From assembly GCA_031547885.1 (NCBI GenBank), contig JAVBRO010000035.1:1-56266 (forward strand): 56,266 nucleotides of DNA, read 5' to 3'. Made by a program: the position numbers and the translations under genes. Position 1 is the stretch's first letter. Each line of letters begins with the position of its first letter. Source of the DNA: UBA940 sp031547885 (GTDB lineage: Bacteria > Bacteroidota > Bacteroidia > Bacteroidales > Rikenellaceae). This document shows positions 16,538-24,830 of this stretch, in pieces. The notes beneath the pieces are model-generated. The model did no database searches and was not told the origin of the DNA. It saw only the letters and a program-made list of their open reading frames with translations.

Positions 16538-18643
16538 TTAAAACAATGTTCCCTGGGTCTGATTATTTTCGTTTTTTATACTCTCTGTTAAAATTTCATC
16601 GCCGGTTTGTGCCCCGGCATTCCCGGAGCTGTCATTACTGCCGCCGTGGGCGCTCCCGCCGCCTATCATAGCCATAAATTCGTCCTCGCCGATGATGTTG
16701 ACGCCGAGCTTGGTGGCTTTGGCAAGTTTTGTGGGGCCGATCTTCTCGCCCGCCAACAGGTAATCAGTGTTGGAGGCGACGGCCGCCTGGTTCTTTCCGC
16801 CGTGAAGTTCGATCAGTTCCTTGAGTTCGTCGCGGCTGTGGCCGGCGAAACTGCCGCTGATGACTATGTGTTTGCCCGACAATACATCCGAAGCCGTGAC
16901 TTTTTCCTCTGCCTCGAAACGCAATCCTGCCGCACGCAGGCGTTCGAGGAAGGCGATGTTCTCGGGATCGCGGAAATACCCGGCGATGCTTTCGGCGATC
17001 TTTCCGCCCACCTCTTCCGCCTGCGCGAGTTCCTCCGCGGAGGCTCCGGCGACGGCATCGAGCGAACGGAAATGGGCCGCGATGTATTTGGCCGTGGTCT
17101 CGCCCACGAATCTGATGCCGAGCGCATAAAGCACCCTCGCAAAGGGTACTTCGGCGGAACGGCGCACCCCTTCGACGATGTTCGCGGCCGATTTTTCGCC
17201 GAGGCGCGGAAGCACGGCTAGCTGTCCGGCGCGCAGGTCGTAAAGGTCGGCGGGGGTTTCGACCAGCCCCTCATTATACAACAGCGTTATCGTTTCTTCG
17301 CCCAGCCCCTCGATATCCATGGCGCGACGCGAGACGAAATGGGCGATGCGTCCCACGATTTGCGGCGGGCAGTGGTTCTGGTCGGGGCAGTAATGGCGCG
17401 CCTCGCCCTCATAGCGGACGAGCGGCGCACCGCAGGCGGGACATTCCGCCGGAAAGACGATCGGAACGCTGTCGGCACTCCTTTCCGAAAGTTCCACGCC
17501 CGTGATCTTGGGGATTATCTCGCCCCCCTTTTCGACGTATACCATATCCCCGATGCGGACGTCGAGAAGCGCGATCTGGTCGGCATTGTGCATCGAGGCG
17601 CGTTTAACGGTGGTCCCGGCAAGTTGGACCGGATCGAGGTTGGCGACAGGTGTGACGGCCCCCGTGCGCCCCACCGAGAATTCTACGCTTTCAAGCCGGG
17701 TCAGGGCCTGCTCGGCGGCGAACTTGTAGGCAACGGCCCAGCGCGGCGACTTCGCGGTCGATCCCAGACGACGCTGGTCGGCGTAGCTGTTTACCTTTAT
17801 CACCACCCCGTCGGTCGCATAGGAAAGCGTCCCGCGCAGGCGGTCGGTCTCGGCTATGTAGTCGTAAATATCCTGAAGCGAACGGCACAGGCGCATCCGG
17901 TCCGACACCTTGAAACCCCACCGCCGGGCCGCCTCGAGGCTCTCCCAATGGGTCCGGAACGGCAGGTTGTCGCCTGCCACGTTGTAGAGGAAACTGTCCA
18001 GTCCGCGTTTTGCGACCACCGATGAAGACTGCAGTTTGAGACTTCCGGCTGCGGCGTTGCGGGGATTTGCGAAAGGCGGCTCGCCCGCCTCCTCGCGCTC
18101 GGCATTGAGGCGGTTGAAAGCGGGAAAAGGCATCAGGATCTCGCCGCGGATCTCGAAACGGGACGGCCAGCCGCCCCCTTCGAGCCGCAGCGGGACGGAA
18201 TATATCGTACGGACATTCCCGGTGACGTCGTCGCCAGCCACCCCGTCACCGCGCGTAACAGCCTGTGCCAGAAGTCCATTCTCATAGGTAAGAGAAATGG
18301 CGGTGCCGTCGAATTTAAGTTCGCAGACGTATTCGGCCTGCCCCACTTCGTTCTCCACGCGGCGGCAGAAATCGGCAATCTCTTCCAAAGAATATGTGTT
18401 CGACAGCGAAAGCATAGGCCAGCGGTGGCTCACCGTGCGGAACTGGTTTTTAGTAAGGTCGCTGCCGACGCGCTGGGTGGGTGAATTGGGATCATAGAAT
18501 TCGGGATGCGCTGCCTCCAACTCCGTAAGTTCGCGCATCAGCCGGTCGTATTCGAAGTCGCTGACCTCGGGCGCGTTCTCTATATAATATTTATAGTTGT
18601 GGCGCGCAAGCTCTTCGCGCAGTTGCCGTATCTTTTCTTCCAT
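16538..18643 (-). CDS. ligA: NAD-dependent DNA ligase
   Basis: The 701-residue LigA seals nicks during replication and repair. The adenylation lysine lies in CELKFDGTAIS near residue 115. The four-cysteine zinc finger is at CPACGAPL ... CPDQNHCPP. HhH repeats follow, then a BRCT domain at SGKHIVISGSFAGHSRDEL. A C-terminal tail of about 45 residues beyond the BRCT domain is Gly/Ser/Asn-rich and probably disordered. I chose the ATG (MEEKIRQL) over an upstream TTG. Confidence 0.97.
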   Translation of the reverse strand: MEEKIRQLREELARHNYKYYIENAPEVSDFEYDRLMRELTELEAAHPEFYDPNSPTQRVGSDLTKNQFRTVSHRWPMLSLSNTYSLEEIADFCRRVENEVGQAEYVCELKFDGTAISLTYENGLLAQAVTRGDGVAGDDVTGNVRTIYSVPLRLEGGGWPSRFEIRGEILMPFPAFNRLNAEREEAGEPPFANPRNAAAGSLKLQSSSVVAKRGLDSFLYNVAGDNLPFRTHWESLEAARRWGFKVSDRMRLCRSLQDIYDYIAETDRLRGTLSYATDGVVIKVNSYADQRRLGSTAKSPRWAVAYKFAAEQALTRLESVEFSVGRTGAVTPVANLDPVQLAGTTVKRASMHNADQIALLDVRIGDMVYVEKGGEIIPKITGVELSERSADSVPIVFPAECPACGAPLVRYEGEARHYCPDQNHCPPQIVGRIAHFVSRRAMDIEGLGEETITLLYNEGLVETPADLYDLRAGQLAVLPRLGEKSAANIVEGVRRSAEVPFARVLYALGIRFVGETTAKYIAAHFRSLDAVAGASAEELAQAEEVGGKIAESIAGYFRDPENIAFLERLRAAGLRFEAEEKVTASDVLSGKHIVISGSFAGHSRDELKELIELHGGKNQAAVASNTDYLLAGEKIGPTKLAKATKLGVNIIGEDEFMAMIGGGSAHGGSNDSSGNAGAQTGDEILTESIKNENNQTQGTLF

Positions 18644-18745
18644 AATATATTCTACCAAAACATTGTAAAATTAGCAATTTTTTTGCCGTCCCGCCCCGCT
18701 TCTCCGGAAAATGGCAGATAATTTGATAAAACAGCAGACATAGTA

Positions 18746-18775
18746 TTTGTATTTTAAAATTTTGCTTTATACTTG
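18746..18775 (+). promoter_or_regulatory. Candidate promoter for the acidic-protein gene
   Basis: TTTG (18746-18749) and TATACTTG (18768-18775), one mismatch to TAnnTTTG, are 18 bp apart. The gene starts 24 bp further on. Confidence 0.4.
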
Positions 18776-18799
18776 CAGAAAATTTCAGCTACAAAAGAT

Positions 18800-19129
18800 A
18801 TGAGCAAGGAGACCGTAAGCAACAAGAAGAGGCTGATTACCAGCTATCACAACCTTCCTGTTGAGTTGCAGGAAGAGTTGAAAAGGCAGTATCCCACCGG
18901 ATACACCGAGAAGATGATCCGAATCGAGAAAGGACCCGGCGACTTTTTCTACGCCGTGCTTCTGGAAACGCCCGATATAAATTACCTGGTGAAGGTGGAT
19001 GTCAAGATCGACGACGACGTGGAGGAAGAGGAAGATAAGGGCTACTACGACGACGATATCAAGGGTGCCGACGATATCATCGCCGATGACGAAGAGGAAG
19101 AGAGCGACCGTGACCGCGACGACATGTAG
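18800..19129 (+). CDS. Small acidic conserved Bacteroidota protein
   Basis: The 109-residue protein is conserved in Bacteroidota. Residues 12-75 form a compact domain (YHNLPVELQEELKRQYP ... GDFFYAVLLETPDINYLVKVDVKID). A very acidic tail (DDDVEEEEDKGYYDDD onward) ends in DRDRDDM. I know similar proteins from other Bacteroidota only as hypothetical. The acidic tail could bind a basic partner such as a nucleic-acid-binding protein. It starts at MSKETV, not at the in-frame TTG upstream, and is followed by its own terminator. Confidence 0.75.
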   Translation: MSKETVSNKKRLITSYHNLPVELQEELKRQYPTGYTEKMIRIEKGPGDFFYAVLLETPDINYLVKVDVKIDDDVEEEEDKGYYDDDIKGADDIIADDEEEESDRDRDDM

Positions 19130-19150
19130 CGGAAGTAAAATGGCAGACAA

Positions 19151-19173
19151 GAGGCGCGGCAGCACCGCGCCTC
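19151..19173 (+). terminator. Terminator after the acidic-protein gene
   Basis: The stem GAGGCGCGG/CCGCGCCTC with loop CAGCA is followed by an A/T-rich tract. Confidence 0.75.
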
Positions 19174-19203
19174 ATTTATTAGGGTGTCCGCATCATAATT
19201 CGC

Positions 19204-19434
19204 ATGAAAAATATGAGCAACGCAATTAAAAACCTGGTAAACACCGCACGCCGCTTCACAGCCGCGGATTTCGCCGTATTCAAAATCTGCCTGCTGGCGG
19301 TCGGCATTTTGCTCGGCGCATATTTCAGCGCCTTTTTCCTGAAATACATTACGGTAGTCTGGATCGCCGCCGCCATTACAGCGCTCACGCTCATTATTCA
19401 GGTTATCCGCTATTTTAAGAGGCCGAAAAATTAA
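19204..19434 (+). CDS. Small inner-membrane protein
   Basis: This 76-residue protein has two hydrophobic segments (about 24-46 and 50-69) and a basic tail RYFKRPKN. A second ATG three codons in (19213) is equally possible. Similar two-pass proteins, 70-80 residues long, are conserved as hypotheticals in Bacteroidota. Function is unknown. It lies between the terminator of the acidic-protein gene and the promoter of the acyltransferase. Confidence 0.65.
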   Translation: MKNMSNAIKNLVNTARRFTAADFAVFKICLLAVGILLGAYFSAFFLKYITVVWIAAAITALTLIIQVIRYFKRPKN

Positions 19435-19492
19435 GAGGCCCGCGTTCCATACCTCAAAAACCCGGACTTTACAATTTCTTAACTTTTTTTAC

Positions 19493-19500
19493 TATTTTTG
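19493..19500 (+). promoter_or_regulatory. Bacteroidota -7 box for the GlsB-like gene
   Basis: TATTTTTG is followed by GAATGCGCCTCGGCA at 19510-19524. The same pair of motifs is found before the TSUP gene (52465-52512). Confidence 0.5.
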
Positions 19501-19639
19501 CAGAATACAGAATGCGCCTCGGCAACCGGTGAACGAACAAAGAGCAGGTTTACTTGATCTGCCGGGCCAGGAGGATAAGAGCGAAGCTGATAAAAGCAGG
19601 TTTCCACTATATATCCGGGGTGTTGCAACAACGAAACAA

Positions 19640-20566
19640 ATGAAAAATCTAATTGATCCGGTACCCGCAGAGTTGCTCGAAAGCGAACTCACAAGCGACA
19701 AAATGGTGAGGCACACGAACAAAGCAGGTAACGAACTATACATTATCACCGCACACGACAGCCCCAACGTCATGCTCGAAATAGGCCGCCTGCGCGAACT
19801 GGCTTTCCGCACGGCGGGCGGAGGCACCGGCGAAAGCGTCGACATAGACGACGAGGACCGTGCCGCGGATGGTTATAAACAGCTTATCGTATGGGACCCT
19901 GCGGGACGCGAGATCATGGGCGGCTACCGTTTCATCGTTTCGACCGGCACACACCCCAAGCACCTCTCGACCGAGCACTATTTCCATTTCAGCGAACTTT
20001 TCCGTACGAAATATCTTCCCTACACCATCGAACTGGGACGTTCGTTCGTTATCCCGCGCAAAGCCGGACTTACGAAAAACCCCAAGGCGATATACGCCCT
20101 CGACAATCTGTGGGACGGTCTGGGAACGCTTATGATCATGCACCCAAAGGCGAAATACCTCTTCGGCAAGGTGACGATGTACGGCGACTACAACCGCGAG
20201 GCGCGCAACATACTGATATATTTCCTCAACCGCTATTTCCCCGATACCGAGAACCTGATCGAGCCGATCAATCCAGTCGAGTTGCACATAGACGAGGAAA
20301 AAATGGCGGAAATTTTCAACGGGAAGGATTTCGACGAGAACCGCCGGATACTGTTCCAGCAGGTGAGGCTTTTCGACGAGAACGTCCCGCCGCTCATCAA
20401 CTCGTACATGAACCTGTCGACGTCGATGAAGGTGTTCGGCACGGTAAGGAACCCTGATTTCGGCGACGTCGAGGAGACCGGCCTGATGGTCACAATCAAG
20501 GATATCCATCCCGACAAGACACAGCGCCACCTCGACATGCAATTCCCCGACATAGAGATAGTGTAA
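19640..20566 (+). CDS. GNAT-fold N-acyltransferase, GlsB/OlsB (hemolysin-like) type
   Basis: The 308-residue protein belongs to the acyl-ACP-dependent GNAT family of OlsB and Bacteroides GlsB. The N-terminal part has LRELAFRTAGGGTGESVDID, matching the R-x-x-x-FR-x-x-GxGTG pattern, followed by LIVWDPAGREIMGGYRFI. GlsB-type enzymes attach 3-hydroxy fatty acids to glycine to make glycine and flavolipin-type membrane lipids. GlsA, the O-acyltransferase that adds the second chain and is often adjacent, is not in this window. The GTG at 19529 would add 37 residues of poor quality, so I prefer this ATG. It is convergent with waaA. Confidence 0.78.
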   Translation: MKNLIDPVPAELLESELTSDKMVRHTNKAGNELYIITAHDSPNVMLEIGRLRELAFRTAGGGTGESVDIDDEDRAADGYKQLIVWDPAGREIMGGYRFIVSTGTHPKHLSTEHYFHFSELFRTKYLPYTIELGRSFVIPRKAGLTKNPKAIYALDNLWDGLGTLMIMHPKAKYLFGKVTMYGDYNREARNILIYFLNRYFPDTENLIEPINPVELHIDEEKMAEIFNGKDFDENRRILFQQVRLFDENVPPLINSYMNLSTSMKVFGTVRNPDFGDVEETGLMVTIKDIHPDKTQRHLDMQFPDIEIV

Positions 20567-20575
20567 ATAAAAAAA

Positions 20576-20591
20576 CCGGAATGCATTCCGG
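20576..20591. terminator. Bidirectional terminator between the GlsB-like gene and waaA
   Basis: The perfect palindrome CCGGAATGCATTCCGG lies between an A-run and T6. Confidence 0.9.
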
Positions 20592-20616
20592 CTTTTTTAT
20601 ATCTTTTTACTCTCCG

Positions 20617-21846
20617 TTATCTGAACAGCGCCTTCATTATCTTGTCGGCGGCGCCTTTGTTCTCTTCGATATACTGCAGCGCGCTGCGGCGCACCTGACC
20701 GGCCGCGACCGGATCGTTCGCAAGCCGGGTAAGCCAGCCGTCGAGTTCGTCCGCACCGGTAATGCTCGCCGCAACACCCCGCCCGACAAGGTCGCAGGCT
20801 TCGCGGAATTTCGAGTAATTCGGGCCGAACGCAACCGGCAGGCCGAATGCAACCGCCTCGAGTATGTTGTGGATGCCGACGCCGAAACCGCCCCCAACGT
20901 ATCCGTAGTCGCCGTATCCGTAGACCGACGAAAGTATCCCGAAAGTGTCGATTATCATCACCCGCGCCGACGGCGGCACCGGGTTGCCCGCAATGCAGTC
21001 GGTGTAGCGCACAGCGTCACCGTCCAGCATGACCTTCATCGCGCGAAGGCGCTCGGCGCTCATCTCGTGGGGCGCAATGATGAACCGCATGTCCGGATGG
21101 CGCTGTATCACTTCTGCCAGCACCTCTTCGTCGGGAGGCCACGTGCTGCCGGCCACCAGGATCTTGTGCCCTTCGGTAAACTCGCCGATGCAGGCGATAT
21201 TTTTCCTTTCTGAAGATATGGCGGCCACCCTGTCGAAACGGGTGTCGCCCGCGATCTGCACGCGGTCGATGCCGATAGTCGCCAGCAACTCACGCGACTC
21301 CTCGTTCTGTACGAAAAGCGTGTCGAAAACCCCCAGCGCCTTGCGGAACTTCCCGCCCCACCGGCGGAAAAAGACCGAATCCTCGCGGAAGATCGAAGAT
21401 ATGAGATAGGTGCGTATGCCGCGTTTGCCCAGCGCGCGCAGGTAGTTGAGCCAGAATTCGTATTTGATGAAGACCGCAATCTCGGGATGTGCTATGTCAA
21501 GGAAACGTCGCACCCGGCGCGGCCGGTCGGTCGGCAGGTAGAAGACCCAGTCGGCACCCTTGAAATCCTTGCGTATCTCGTAGCCCGAGGGCGAAAAAAA
21601 CGTCAGCAGTATCTTGTACTCGGGTTTCTCAGCCCTTATACGCTCCATCAGCGGACGTCCCTGCTCGAACTCGCCCAGCGACGCGGCGTGGAACCAGATC
21701 ACCCGGTCATCTGCCCCGATAACCGCCTCCATCCGGTCGAAGATCCCTTTGCGTCCCTGCGACCACAGCCGAGCCTTGCGGTTCCAGGGAGCCGCAAGGT
21801 GGATGCCCACCGAATATAGAAATATGCCGAAATTATACCACCACAT
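20617..21846 (-). CDS. waaA: 3-deoxy-D-manno-octulosonic acid (Kdo) transferase
   Basis: The 409-residue membrane-associated GT-B glycosyltransferase adds Kdo to lipid A precursor. Marks are the N-terminal membrane anchor and basic stretch, WFHAASLGEFEQGRP near residue 51, SPSGYE, PTDRPRRVRRFL and FIKYEFWLNYL. The C-terminal sugar-nucleotide site includes GGGFGVGIHNILEA and FGPNYSKFREA. Length is normal. Together with kdsC it shows a Kdo-bearing lipid A. A 23-bp inverted repeat directly precedes the start codon. Confidence 0.93.
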   Translation of the reverse strand: MWWYNFGIFLYSVGIHLAAPWNRKARLWSQGRKGIFDRMEAVIGADDRVIWFHAASLGEFEQGRPLMERIRAEKPEYKILLTFFSPSGYEIRKDFKGADWVFYLPTDRPRRVRRFLDIAHPEIAVFIKYEFWLNYLRALGKRGIRTYLISSIFREDSVFFRRWGGKFRKALGVFDTLFVQNEESRELLATIGIDRVQIAGDTRFDRVAAISSERKNIACIGEFTEGHKILVAGSTWPPDEEVLAEVIQRHPDMRFIIAPHEMSAERLRAMKVMLDGDAVRYTDCIAGNPVPPSARVMIIDTFGILSSVYGYGDYGYVGGGFGVGIHNILEAVAFGLPVAFGPNYSKFREACDLVGRGVAASITGADELDGWLTRLANDPVAAGQVRRSALQYIEENKGAADKIMKALFR

Positions 21847-21921
21847 TTCGTGGGTTAGATATTAATTAGAACACCTGCTTAATTCATTACGAGGATCAAA
21901 TTAATATCTAACCCGCGAAAT
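21845..21921. repeat. Long inverted repeat in the waaA leader
   Basis: Arms of 23 bp at 21845-21867 and 21899-21921 pair with a single mismatch around a 31-base loop. The left arm overlaps the waaA start codon. In RNA the start would be locked in a stem. Confidence 0.7.
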
Positions 21922-22227
21922 GTGCGCGCCTGCGGCGCTTTACTTTATTAATAATCCCCCTCTATCCCCCTTTAACAAGGGGGACTTGCAAAAGCTATGC
22001 TTTTGCGACCCTCTTGAGAACAAGGCCTTGCCGGTTATTCAAAACAGGGTGCGAAGTTATTGCTTTTGACGGATAATTGCAAAATAAAATCACCTGCGCC
22101 GCCCTAATGGAACAATAATCAGGCTATATGGATAAATGCCGCGCTACAGAAAGTTACCGTCCCTGAAATGCCGGGAGTTTCTGATCCGCAATAAGGCATC
22201 TCAATAAACCGCCGTCGGCGTTCCGAC
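21922..22227. repeat. Intergenic repeats upstream of waaA and downstream of yraN (no gene seen)
   Basis: Bases 21950-22006 are R2 copy a: CCCCCTCTATCCCCCTTT, then AACAAGGGGGACTT, then the hairpin GCAAAAGC-TAT-GCTTTTGC. Bases 22007-22195 show no feature I can name. Bases 22196-22227 are an R3 copy: on the minus strand the yraN TAG is followed at once by GTCGG-AACG-CCGAC and GGCGGTTTATTGA. Confidence 0.65.
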
Positions 22228-22593
22228 CTACCATCTTGAAATCACTGCTTCGGGAATATAACGCACCTCGAACCGTCCATCCGGAAGCGTGTCCACCGCA
22301 ATCAGGTCTAACTGTGGCTCCAGGTCAGTGTCGTATAACGCAAGATATGCCTCCACAGCCTTGCGGAACGAACGTTGCTTCGACGGCGTCATCGCGTCCT
22401 CGGGACTCTCCCACGACAGCGCGTCGCGGCTCTTAACCTCCACGAAATGAATTCGGTCCCACCGCTGCGCCACAATGTCCAACTCGTAGCTGCCGCTCCG
22501 CCAGTTCCGCTTCACAATGTCGAAACCCTCACCGCGCAGCCAGTCGACCGCCGCCTGCTCTCCCGCCGCACCTATCTCCTGCGTCTTGCCCAT
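22228..22593 (-). CDS. YraN/UPF0102 family endonuclease-like protein
   Basis: The 121-residue protein has the restriction-endonuclease-like fold of UPF0102. It shows IGAAGEQAAVDWLRGEGFDI at residues 7-26, then the D-x(n)-E-x-K core as YELDIVAQ ... IHFVEVKSR. Its biological role is not settled. Its stop codon is part of an R3 hairpin, and R1 copy B lies 30 bp upstream of its start. Confidence 0.88.
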   Translation of the reverse strand: MGKTQEIGAAGEQAAVDWLRGEGFDIVKRNWRSGSYELDIVAQRWDRIHFVEVKSRDALSWESPEDAMTPSKQRSFRKAVEAYLALYDTDLEPQLDLIAVDTLPDGRFEVRYIPEAVISRW

Positions 22594-22623
22594 ACCATTT
22601 TATAAATATGTATTTTTTCCTAT

Positions 22624-22962
22624 GTTACTTTTGCAAATCCAAAAGTAACCAAAAGATTGCGGCTACGAGCCGCGGCGGTTTATTTGATACCATTTTGAAG
22701 TGAATTAATGTTTATGGGGATGTTTAGCTCATTGAAAGTTATTGAAATTATGCGGCAGGCGAAGCCTGGCAATTTATTTTGAAACAATCTGACTCTGAAA
22801 ATTCATTTTCGAGATCAGATTGTTTCAAAATAATGTTGCACTACGTGCAACCCGCGAATTTCAATAACCAACCACGACCCGCAAAAACATCCTTATCATC
22901 AAAATAGTAGGAAACGAAGTTTCCGCAAAAATTTTTGGCTCAACCTTTTTTAAAAGGTTGAA
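22624..22962 (+). repeat. R1 modular hairpin element, copy B
   Basis: The element fills the gap between yraN and pepE; no gene is seen. The order is as follows. GTTACTTTTG-CAAATC-CAAAAGTAAC is at 22624-22649, and GCGGC-TACGA-GCCGC at 22659-22673. A 131-bp core (22738-22868) is bounded by GTTATTGAAATT/AATTTCAATAAC. It holds CAGGC-GAA-GCCTG (22756-22768), a 60-bp hairpin (22774-22833) and GTTGCAC-TAC-GTGCAAC (22835-22851). Then come GGAAAC-GAA-GTTTCC (22910-22924) and CAACCTTTT/AAAAGGTTG (22941-22960), the last facing the pepE stop. Confidence 0.88.
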
Positions 22963-22983
22963 AAAGAAAAAAGAAATTCCTTT

Positions 22984-23688
22984 TTAAAATAGGAACGACA
23001 GGCTTTCGCCGGGACGGATTTCGCGCGGGGTGTCGCCGCGGCGGAAGATGCGCATGGAACTGGGGCCGACGAGTTCCATCGGGCCGTCCTCCATACGGAG
23101 CAAGCACCCTTCGCGCAGGCCCGCTACGTACATTCCGGGATTAGCCTCTATGTACTCCTCGATGCGCTGCTCGCGTGTTTCGCCGGCATGTCCTTCGGGG
23201 TGCGCGTCGAGAAAGTGGGGATTGATCTGGAACGGAATGGCCCCGGCGGCGCGGAAAGAGTGCGGCTCGAGGATGGGCATATCGTTGGTGGTGCAGATGG
23301 TGGGGCAGCAGACGTTGCTCCCGGCGCTCCAGCCGACGTAAGGGGTTCCGAGTTCAGTGACGGCCGTACGGACGGCCTCGACGAGCCCCTGTTCCTGCAT
23401 CTTCCTGAGAAGGGCGAAGGTGTTCCCGCCGCCCACGACTATGGCTTCGGCTTCGCGGACGGCCTTTGCGGGGTCGGCTTCGCGGTGGACCGAGCGCACT
23501 TCGATGCCGAGCTGGTCGAACCGCGCCTGTACGCGGGCCTCGTAATCGTCGTAGGAGAATGTGACCGCGGCATAGGGGATGAACGCCACGGAGTCGACGC
23601 ATCCGAGGAACTTGCGGATATGTTCAATAGGCCATTCCAGATAGGGCTGCCCGGCCGTCGTTGAGTTGCTGATAAGTAATAGTTTCAT
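22984..23688 (-). CDS. pepE: Dipeptidase E (alpha-aspartyl dipeptidase)
   Basis: The 234-residue S51 serine peptidase cleaves Asp-Xaa dipeptides in the cytoplasm. The nucleophile elbow is VGWSAGSNV near residue 120. The preceding VVGGGNTFALLRKM and following ICTTNDMPI plus FQINPHF are typical. Length matches E. coli PepE (229). The stop is followed by the R1 copy B terminal hairpin, and the start is followed upstream by a repeat block. Confidence 0.92.
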   Translation of the reverse strand: MKLLLISNSTTAGQPYLEWPIEHIRKFLGCVDSVAFIPYAAVTFSYDDYEARVQARFDQLGIEVRSVHREADPAKAVREAEAIVVGGGNTFALLRKMQEQGLVEAVRTAVTELGTPYVGWSAGSNVCCPTICTTNDMPILEPHSFRAAGAIPFQINPHFLDAHPEGHAGETREQRIEEYIEANPGMYVAGLREGCLLRMEDGPMELVGPSSMRIFRRGDTPREIRPGESLSFLF

Positions 23689-23701
23689 AATCTTTCTTTA
23701 T

Positions 23702-23785
23702 AATTTGAAGATTTGGAAATTTGGAGATTTGAAAAATAATGAACTCATTTTCAAATTTTCACATCCTCAAATTTTCAAATTTTTG
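23702..23785. repeat. Inverted heptamer-type repeats between pepE and purN
   Basis: A left arm of words such as ATTTGAA, GATTTGG, AAATTTG and GAGATTTG is mirrored by a right arm of TCAAATT/TTCAAAT words. The right arm runs into purN and supplies its last codons (KNLKI and stop). Confidence 0.75.
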
Positions 23786-24342
23786 ATGTCTTTTTCGATC
23801 ACGGCCGGAAAATATCGGTGTTCCAGTGCGTGGATCTTCTGCGCGAGGGTTTCCGGAGTGTCGTCCGGCGCGACCCCGACGCGGTACTGTGCAATTACCG
23901 CACCTTCGTCGTAATGTGCATTGACCTTGTGGATGGTGATGCCCGACTCTTTTTCGCCCGCTTCGATCACGGCTTTATGCACCCTGTCGCCGTACATCCC
24001 CTTGCCGCCGTACTTCGGAAGCAGCGCCGGATGGATATTGACGATGCGGTCGGGATACGCCTCGATTATATTTTCGGGTATCAGGCGCAGGAAGCCGGCC
24101 AGCACTATATAATCGACGCCGGCACTGCGGAGCGCGGCAAGCGGCTTTCCCCCTTCGGCGAACTCGGGACGGGTGAAAACGGCCGTCGGAACACCCCTGT
24201 CGCGGGCCCTCACAAGGGCGTAGGCATCAGGATTATCGGATATCAGCAGCACGACACGCGCCACGGAAGTTTCTGAAAAATAATTAATTATCTTTTCGGC
24301 GTTGGTTCCCGACCCCGAAGCGAGTATTCCTATTTTTGTCAT
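23767..24342 (-). CDS. purN: Phosphoribosylglycinamide formyltransferase
   Basis: The 191-residue enzyme adds the formyl group from 10-formyl-tetrahydrofolate to GAR in purine synthesis. It shows ILASGSGTNAEKI at the N-terminus, then the catalytic NIHPALLPKYGGKGMYGDRVH with Asn and His, and the later Asp in HYDEGAVIAQ. Length is normal. The C-terminal residues and TGA are encoded by an intergenic-type repeat. It is divergent from acpP. Confidence 0.93.
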   Translation of the reverse strand: MTKIGILASGSGTNAEKIINYFSETSVARVVLLISDNPDAYALVRARDRGVPTAVFTRPEFAEGGKPLAALRSAGVDYIVLAGFLRLIPENIIEAYPDRIVNIHPALLPKYGGKGMYGDRVHKAVIEAGEKESGITIHKVNAHYDEGAVIAQYRVGVAPDDTPETLAQKIHALEHRYFPAVIEKDIKNLKI

Positions 24343-24421
24343 AGTCAAATGTTTAGGCACCTTCCTTGCAGGGAAAGGTAAAAAAAAGATTACGGTATGC
24401 CAAAAGTAATGGAAAAAGTGT

Positions 24422-24429
24422 TATTTTTG
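24422..24429 (+). promoter_or_regulatory. Bacteroidota -7 box for acpP-fabF
   Basis: TATTTTTG lies 67 bp before the acpP start. Confidence 0.5.
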
Positions 24430-24495
24430 CCCCAAATTTCACAGGAATTTAAGAAGTATTTTACTATAAAGAGTGTTTAACCAAAATTGATTATT

Positions 24496-24732
24496 ATGTC
24501 TGACGTTTCTTCGAAAGTAGTCGAAATCATCAAGAACAAACTGGCTGTAGACGCAGCAGAAATCGTTCCCGCAGCAAGTTTTACCAATGATCTCGGCGCA
24601 GATTCCCTGGACACCGTAGAGCTGATCATGGAATTCGAAAAGGAATTTGGCATTTCGATCCCCGATGAAGATGCAGAAAAGATCGCCACAGTAGGCGACG
24701 CTGTCACCTACATCACCGAAAAAACCAAGTAA
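24496..24732 (+). CDS. acpP: Acyl carrier protein
   Basis: The 78-residue acidic protein carries growing fatty acids on phosphopantetheine. The attachment serine is in GADSLDTVELIMEFE (Ser about 37). The start MSDVSSKVVE is preferred to an ATT/ATG pair three codons upstream. fabF follows after 98 bp, the usual acpP-fabF order, and rnc is next, as in many bacteria. Confidence 0.97.
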   Translation: MSDVSSKVVEIIKNKLAVDAAEIVPAASFTNDLGADSLDTVELIMEFEKEFGISIPDEDAEKIATVGDAVTYITEKTK

Positions 24733-24830
24733 CAAACCTGATTTCAGAACCTCCGGCGCGTAATATGGGTTCCGACCGGAAACGAACAAACGGACCCGCT
24801 TAATTTTTTGGATAAGAAAGGACTTTTACA

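Noticed and set aside
22007..22195. Possible tRNA or small RNA gene in the waaA-yraN gap
   Set aside because: No cloverleaf with T-loop (GTTCRANNC) or promoter-terminator pair could be found.
22624..22962. R1 as a retron or group II intron RNA
   Set aside because: No reverse transcriptase gene is near any of the four copies and no domain V-like structure or conserved branch guanosines are seen.
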